Source: Echinicola sp. 20G
GTDB taxonomy: Bacteria > Bacteroidota > Bacteroidia > Cytophagales > Cyclobacteriaceae
DNA: 64,000 nucleotides
Direction: 5' to 3'
Assembly: GCF_015533855.1 (NCBI RefSeq)
Contig: NZ_AP024154.1
Coordinates: 2,486,501-2,550,500 of the forward strand
Part shown: positions 61,484 through 64,000 of the stretch, in pieces
Layout of the letters: every line of letters starts with the position of its first letter
Numbering within the stretch: the stretch's first letter is position 1
Made by a program: the position numbers and the translations under genes
The notes under the pieces: generated by a model
Told to the model about the DNA's origin: nothing
The model's input: only the letters and a program-made list of their open reading frames with translations
The model's database searches: none

Positions 61484-61505
61484 AACTTACTTTGGTGAGA
61501 AAAGT

Positions 61506-61535
61506 AAAGCGCACTGATAAAACTCAGTGCGCTTT
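61506..61535 (-). terminator. Terminator of prfB
   Basis: Perfect 12-bp stem AAAGCGCACTGA (61506-61517) / TCAGTGCGCTTT (61524-61535), 6-nt loop, 18 nt after the prfB stop on the minus strand. Continues as TACTTTTCT on that strand. Confidence 0.8.
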
Positions 61536-61553
61536 GTTTGATCTTATGATGGA

Positions 61554-62658
61554 TTAATTATCTCCAGCAGCTTCTTCTTCGCTTTGCGCAAGAAGGTAGG
61601 CTTTGATAAATTCATTCAGTCCTCCATCCAGTACGGATTGGACATCTGATGTTTCAAATCCGGTCCTTGCATCTTTGATCAGTTTGTATGGATGCAGTAC
61701 ATAATTCCTAATCTGGGAACCAAAGTCGATCTTCATTTTTCCAGCTTCGATTTTAGCCCTTTCTGCATTTCTTTTTTCCATCTCCATCTGATAGAGTCTG
61801 GATTTAAGCATTTGCATGGCTTTTTCTCGGTTGGCCAATTGGGATCTTTCCACCTGACAGACTACTACAATGCCGGTTGGCTTGTGGGTTAACTGTACTT
61901 TGGTTTCTACTTTGTTTACATTCTGACCACCTGCACCTCCTGAACGGGATGTTTGCAGCTCAATATCAGAAGGGTTGATTTCAATTTCGATGGAGTCATC
62001 CACTACCGGATAAACATACACGGATGCAAATGAAGTATGTCTTCTACCGCCACTGTCAAATGGAGAAATCCTCACCAAGCGGTGTACGCCTATTTCAGAT
62101 TTTAGGAAACCATAAGCTAATGGGCCGTCAAATTCCAAGGTGACAGATTTGATACCTGCTACTTCTCCTTCTTGAAGGTCAACCTCTTTTACTTTATAGC
62201 CGTTTTTCTCTCCCCACATGATATACATCCTCATAAGGATGGAAGCCCAGTCATTGCTTTCTGTTCCTCCAGCTCCGGGGTTGATCTCCAACATGGCGCT
62301 AAGCTGATCTTCCTCTTCGCTAAGCATTTTCTTAAGCTCTAGGTCTTCGATTTCGCTTAGGGCTTTTCCGTAATCGGATTTGATTTCGCTTTCTTCTACG
62401 TCTCCAGCAGTGTAAAATTCATAAAGAACCTCCAAGTCTTGTACATGGGTTTCAGCGTTTTCGTATGCTGAGGTCCATGCTTTTCTAGCTTGGATTTGCT
62501 TCATTGTTTTTTCTGCCTCCTCTGGGTCGTTCCAAAAGTCGGGTTGGGCAGATACTGCCTCAAGGTCTTCTATTTCAGCTTTCTTACGATCGTAGTCAAA
62601 GATACCTCCTCAAGGCCGTGATACGCGCCTTCAAGTCTTTCAACTGGTCTGATGTCAT
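61554..62658 (-). CDS. prfB: Peptide chain release factor 2 with programmed +1 frameshift
   Basis: Two overlapping frames make one 367-aa protein: codons 1-20 from the ATG at 62658 ([20 protein letters not shown]), then a +1 shift at CTT-TGA that skips base 62598, then 347 codons ending at 61554. The longest single open frame alone would start only at Met52 and lose the N-terminal helix. RF2 hallmarks: recognition tripeptide Ser-Pro-Phe at ~198-200 ([14 protein letters not shown]) and Gly-Gly-Gln at ~243-245 ([14 protein letters not shown]). It releases peptides at UGA and UAA. The in-frame UGA makes synthesis dependent on low RF2, the classic autoregulation. Not a pseudogene. Confidence 0.96.
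62595..62610 (-). promoter_or_regulatory. prfB programmed frameshift signal
   Basis: On the minus strand AGGAGG, TAT, CTT, TGA, C: an internal Shine-Dalgarno-like AGGAGG three bases before the slippery CTT-T and the UGA-C stop context. Matches the known RF2 frameshift site (AGGGGG-TAT-CTT-TGA-C in Escherichia coli). Confidence 0.95.
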
Positions 62659-62766
62659 AAAATATTTTCTTTAAATTGATTTTTGAAATGCGAATTTCGT
62701 GAAATTTTGTGTGTTTACCTAATTCCCATTTGATGAGTGAAGATTAAAAAGAAATAGGCCAATGGG

Positions 62767-63306
62767 TCACTTGGGGTTTTCTGGTTCACTAATGTCCAGG
62801 TAGATGATTTGGATTTTATTGCGGCCTTCATTTTTGAAATATTTCTTTTTTAGTTTTGAGATCACAAAACTGCTGACCAGCAGGGAAGAAGAAATGATCA
62901 AGCCTCCTTTGGAGTAGGAGAGGGACTTTTCTTGATAGAGGCTGTTGATGGTTTCTGCAGTCAACAAAAGCAGTCCTGCGGCAGCTGTCAGGGTGCTCAT
63001 CGCCCTGATGGTTCGGTTTCTTTCATCGGTGTTTTCGACATCCACTGCTAAAATATTTTCTGGCCGGATGATGTTTTCGGATAAGACCAGGTACTCGCGG
63101 GTGATTTCTTTGATTTGATCAGTAATAAAGAAATCAAACTCTTTTTGCTTATAAGTGATCAAGTCTCCCTCATGGTAAGTGATTCTTGACTTTTGGTTTC
63201 CGCCTTTTTGTAGAATTAGGTATCGCTGGGCTTGAGCTTGATGGTTGGCCAAAAAGAGAAATATTACAATGAAAAACTTAATAAGTGATGAGTGCTTGGT
63301 GTTCAT
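62767..63306 (-). CDS. Small secreted membrane-associated protein
   Basis: 179 aa from the Met at 63306, which directly starts a signal peptide (IKFFIVIFLFLANHQAQAQ); the frame extends 12 codons further upstream. A beta-rich stretch (YLILQKGGNQKSRITYHEGDLITYKQKEF ... LVLSENIIRPENILAVDVEN, two separate strands groups) resembles the LytTR-like or SH3-like small domains seen in Bacteroidota exported proteins. Two hydrophobic segments follow (~105-120 MSTLTAAAGLLLLTA and ~137-152 GGLIISSSLLVSSFVI), then a basic tail. No family recognised. Located between ilvE and prfB. Confidence 0.7.
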   Translation of the reverse strand: MNTKHSSLIKFFIVIFLFLANHQAQAQRYLILQKGGNQKSRITYHEGDLITYKQKEFDFFITDQIKEITREYLVLSENIIRPENILAVDVENTDERNRTIRAMSTLTAAAGLLLLTAETINSLYQEKSLSYSKGGLIISSSLLVSSFVISKLKKKYFKNEGRNKIQIIYLDISEPENPK

Positions 63307-63373
63307 AAGGCTAAAAGTGTAAGGTCTTTGCAATAATTCCAATAAAGGAGGAATGGTAAAATAGTTCTAAACA

Positions 63374-63416
63374 AAAAAGCATTTCAAGTCACCAATTTGT
63401 ACTTGAAATGCTTTTT
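63374..63416. terminator. Terminator of ilvE
   Basis: Perfect 16-bp stem AAAAAGCATTTCAAGT / ACTTGAAATGCTTTTT with an 11-nt loop, 20 nt after the minus-strand ilvE stop. A and T tracts on both sides. Confidence 0.88.
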
Positions 63417-63435
63417 ATTTATGGCTTCACTAGGT

Positions 63436-64000
63436 TTAAACTTTGGTGATCCAACCATGCTGATCTTCTATTCGGCCATATTTGATGGCATCAAGGGTTT
63501 CAAGTACTTGATAGGAGAAAGCATCTTTTGGTTTTTCTGGCAATTCAAAATCTGTATCACCAACATTTATTTTATGAATATGGGCAATGGTTGCGGCAGT
63601 ACCAGTTCCGAAAGCCTCTTGAAGTTTTCCTGTTTCCAAGGCTTCTTTTAACTCAGATACTTTAAGGAATCTCTCATCCACTTTTAAGCCCTTTTCTTTG
63701 GCCAAAGTCAAGACAGAGTCTCTAGTAATTCCTTTTAATATAGTGCCTTTTGAAGTTGGGGCGGTGATCAGTGTGTCTTCAATAATGAACATCACGTTCA
63801 TGGTGCCGCTTTCTTCAATGTTCTCATGACTCTTGCCATCTGTCCAAAGGAGTTGGTCGTAACCTTGCTTTTGGGCGATTTGAGCGGGATAAAGAGAGCC
63901 TGCGTAGTTGCCTGCCGCCTTGGCTTGGCCCGTGCCTCCTTCTGCTGCCCGGGTGTATTTTGTTTCCACCTTGACAGAAACAGGCTTGGCATAATAGTGA
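63436..64000 (-). CDS. ilvE: Branched-chain amino acid aminotransferase, C-terminal part
   Basis: The last 188 codons of a PLP-dependent class IV aminotransferase; the frame is open to the window edge (HYYAKPVSVKVETKYTRAAEGG), so the N-terminal domain is missing here. The PLP lysine is in GGTGQAKAAGNYAGS (codon 63919-63921). Downstream LLWTDGKSHENIEESGTMNVMF and GTILKGITRDSVLTLA form the substrate and cofactor pocket, and EAFGTGTAATIAHI the late conserved loop. This matches the eukaryote-like long IlvE type of Bacteroidota. Interconverts Leu, Ile and Val with their 2-oxo acids in the cytoplasm. A GTG inside the frame is not the start. Confidence 0.95.
   Translation of the reverse strand, partial: HYYAKPVSVKVETKYTRAAEGGTGQAKAAGNYAGSLYPAQIAQKQGYDQLLWTDGKSHENIEESGTMNVMFIIEDTLITAPTSKGTILKGITRDSVLTLAKEKGLKVDERFLKVSELKEALETGKLQEAFGTGTAATIAHIHKINVGDTDFELPEKPKDAFSYQVLETLDAIKYGRIEDQHGWITKV

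Noticed and set aside
61554..62504. prfB as a truncated or frameshifted pseudogene
   Set aside because: The apparent frameshift at 62598 is the known programmed RF2 site with intact CTT-TGA-C context and AGGAGG stimulator.
1..64000. CRISPR arrays, tRNA, rRNA, transposases or prophage genes
   Set aside because: Scanned by eye in intergenic regions; no regular repeat-spacer pattern, no cloverleaf-like sequence and no transposase or phage protein among the frames.

Overview
The window looks like a chromosomal segment of a Bacteroidota bacterium, most likely an aerobic, polysaccharide-degrading member of the Cytophagales (Cyclobacteriaceae-like). This is inferred from several SusC/SusD pairs, ECF sigma/FecR regulators, DUF4843, DUF4270, GWxTD and DUF2723 proteins, a TAnnTTTG-type promoter element, few Shine-Dalgarno sequences and moderate GC. 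No species call is attempted. No rRNA, tRNA, CRISPR array, transposase or prophage gene was seen.

Region 1 (1-10678) is the end of a polysaccharide utilisation locus. It holds the 3' part of a susC, a susD, a secreted zincin-type metallopeptidase with a C-terminal beta/gamma-crystallin domain, a GH2 glycosidase, a GH29 alpha-L-fucosidase and, convergent to these, a formylglycine-type sulfatase. A sulfated glycan containing fucose and a beta-linked sugar is the likely substrate.

Region 2 (11140-37673) is the most striking part: two tandem paralogous modules of about 13 kb. Each has an ECF sigma factor, a FecR anti-sigma factor, a SusC transducer with an STN domain, SusD, a DUF4843 lipoprotein, a PKD-like lipoprotein, a two-DTG aspartyl-protease-like protein with a PDZ domain, and a TlpA-type thioredoxin. 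Module A also has a second thioredoxin-like protein. Most genes are clearly diverged between copies, but the two susD genes plus the first ~75 nt of the next gene are about 97% identical by hand alignment, which points to gene conversion. Both fecR genes are preceded by a conserved CACCC...TTTTATATA element, a candidate ECF promoter. A third, more degenerate copy lies between the modules ahead of a structured, terminator-ended non-coding stretch. cysK and dsbD follow directly, so the region may form a surface-signalled uptake, proteolysis and thiol-reduction system, perhaps for cysteine-containing peptides. That function is inference.

Region 3 (41202-50267) holds a small membrane protein and two PepSY-like proteins, then a convergent minus-strand operon of a DUF4270 lipoprotein, a Kelch lipoprotein, a LytS-type kinase and a LytTR regulator. 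After these come an outer-membrane barrel protein, a DUF2141 protein, rlmB and a GWxTD protein.

Region 4 (50317-64000) is mostly housekeeping: a methyltransferase, a GNAT acetyltransferase, a DUF2723/GT117 membrane protein, a coiled-coil membrane protein, a TPR protein, an Lrp/AsnC regulator, a NUDIX hydrolase, a MATE exporter, an acyl-CoA thioesterase, an MFS transporter, prfB with its programmed +1 frameshift, a small secreted protein, and the 3' part of ilvE running off the window. Many genes end in strong hairpin terminators.
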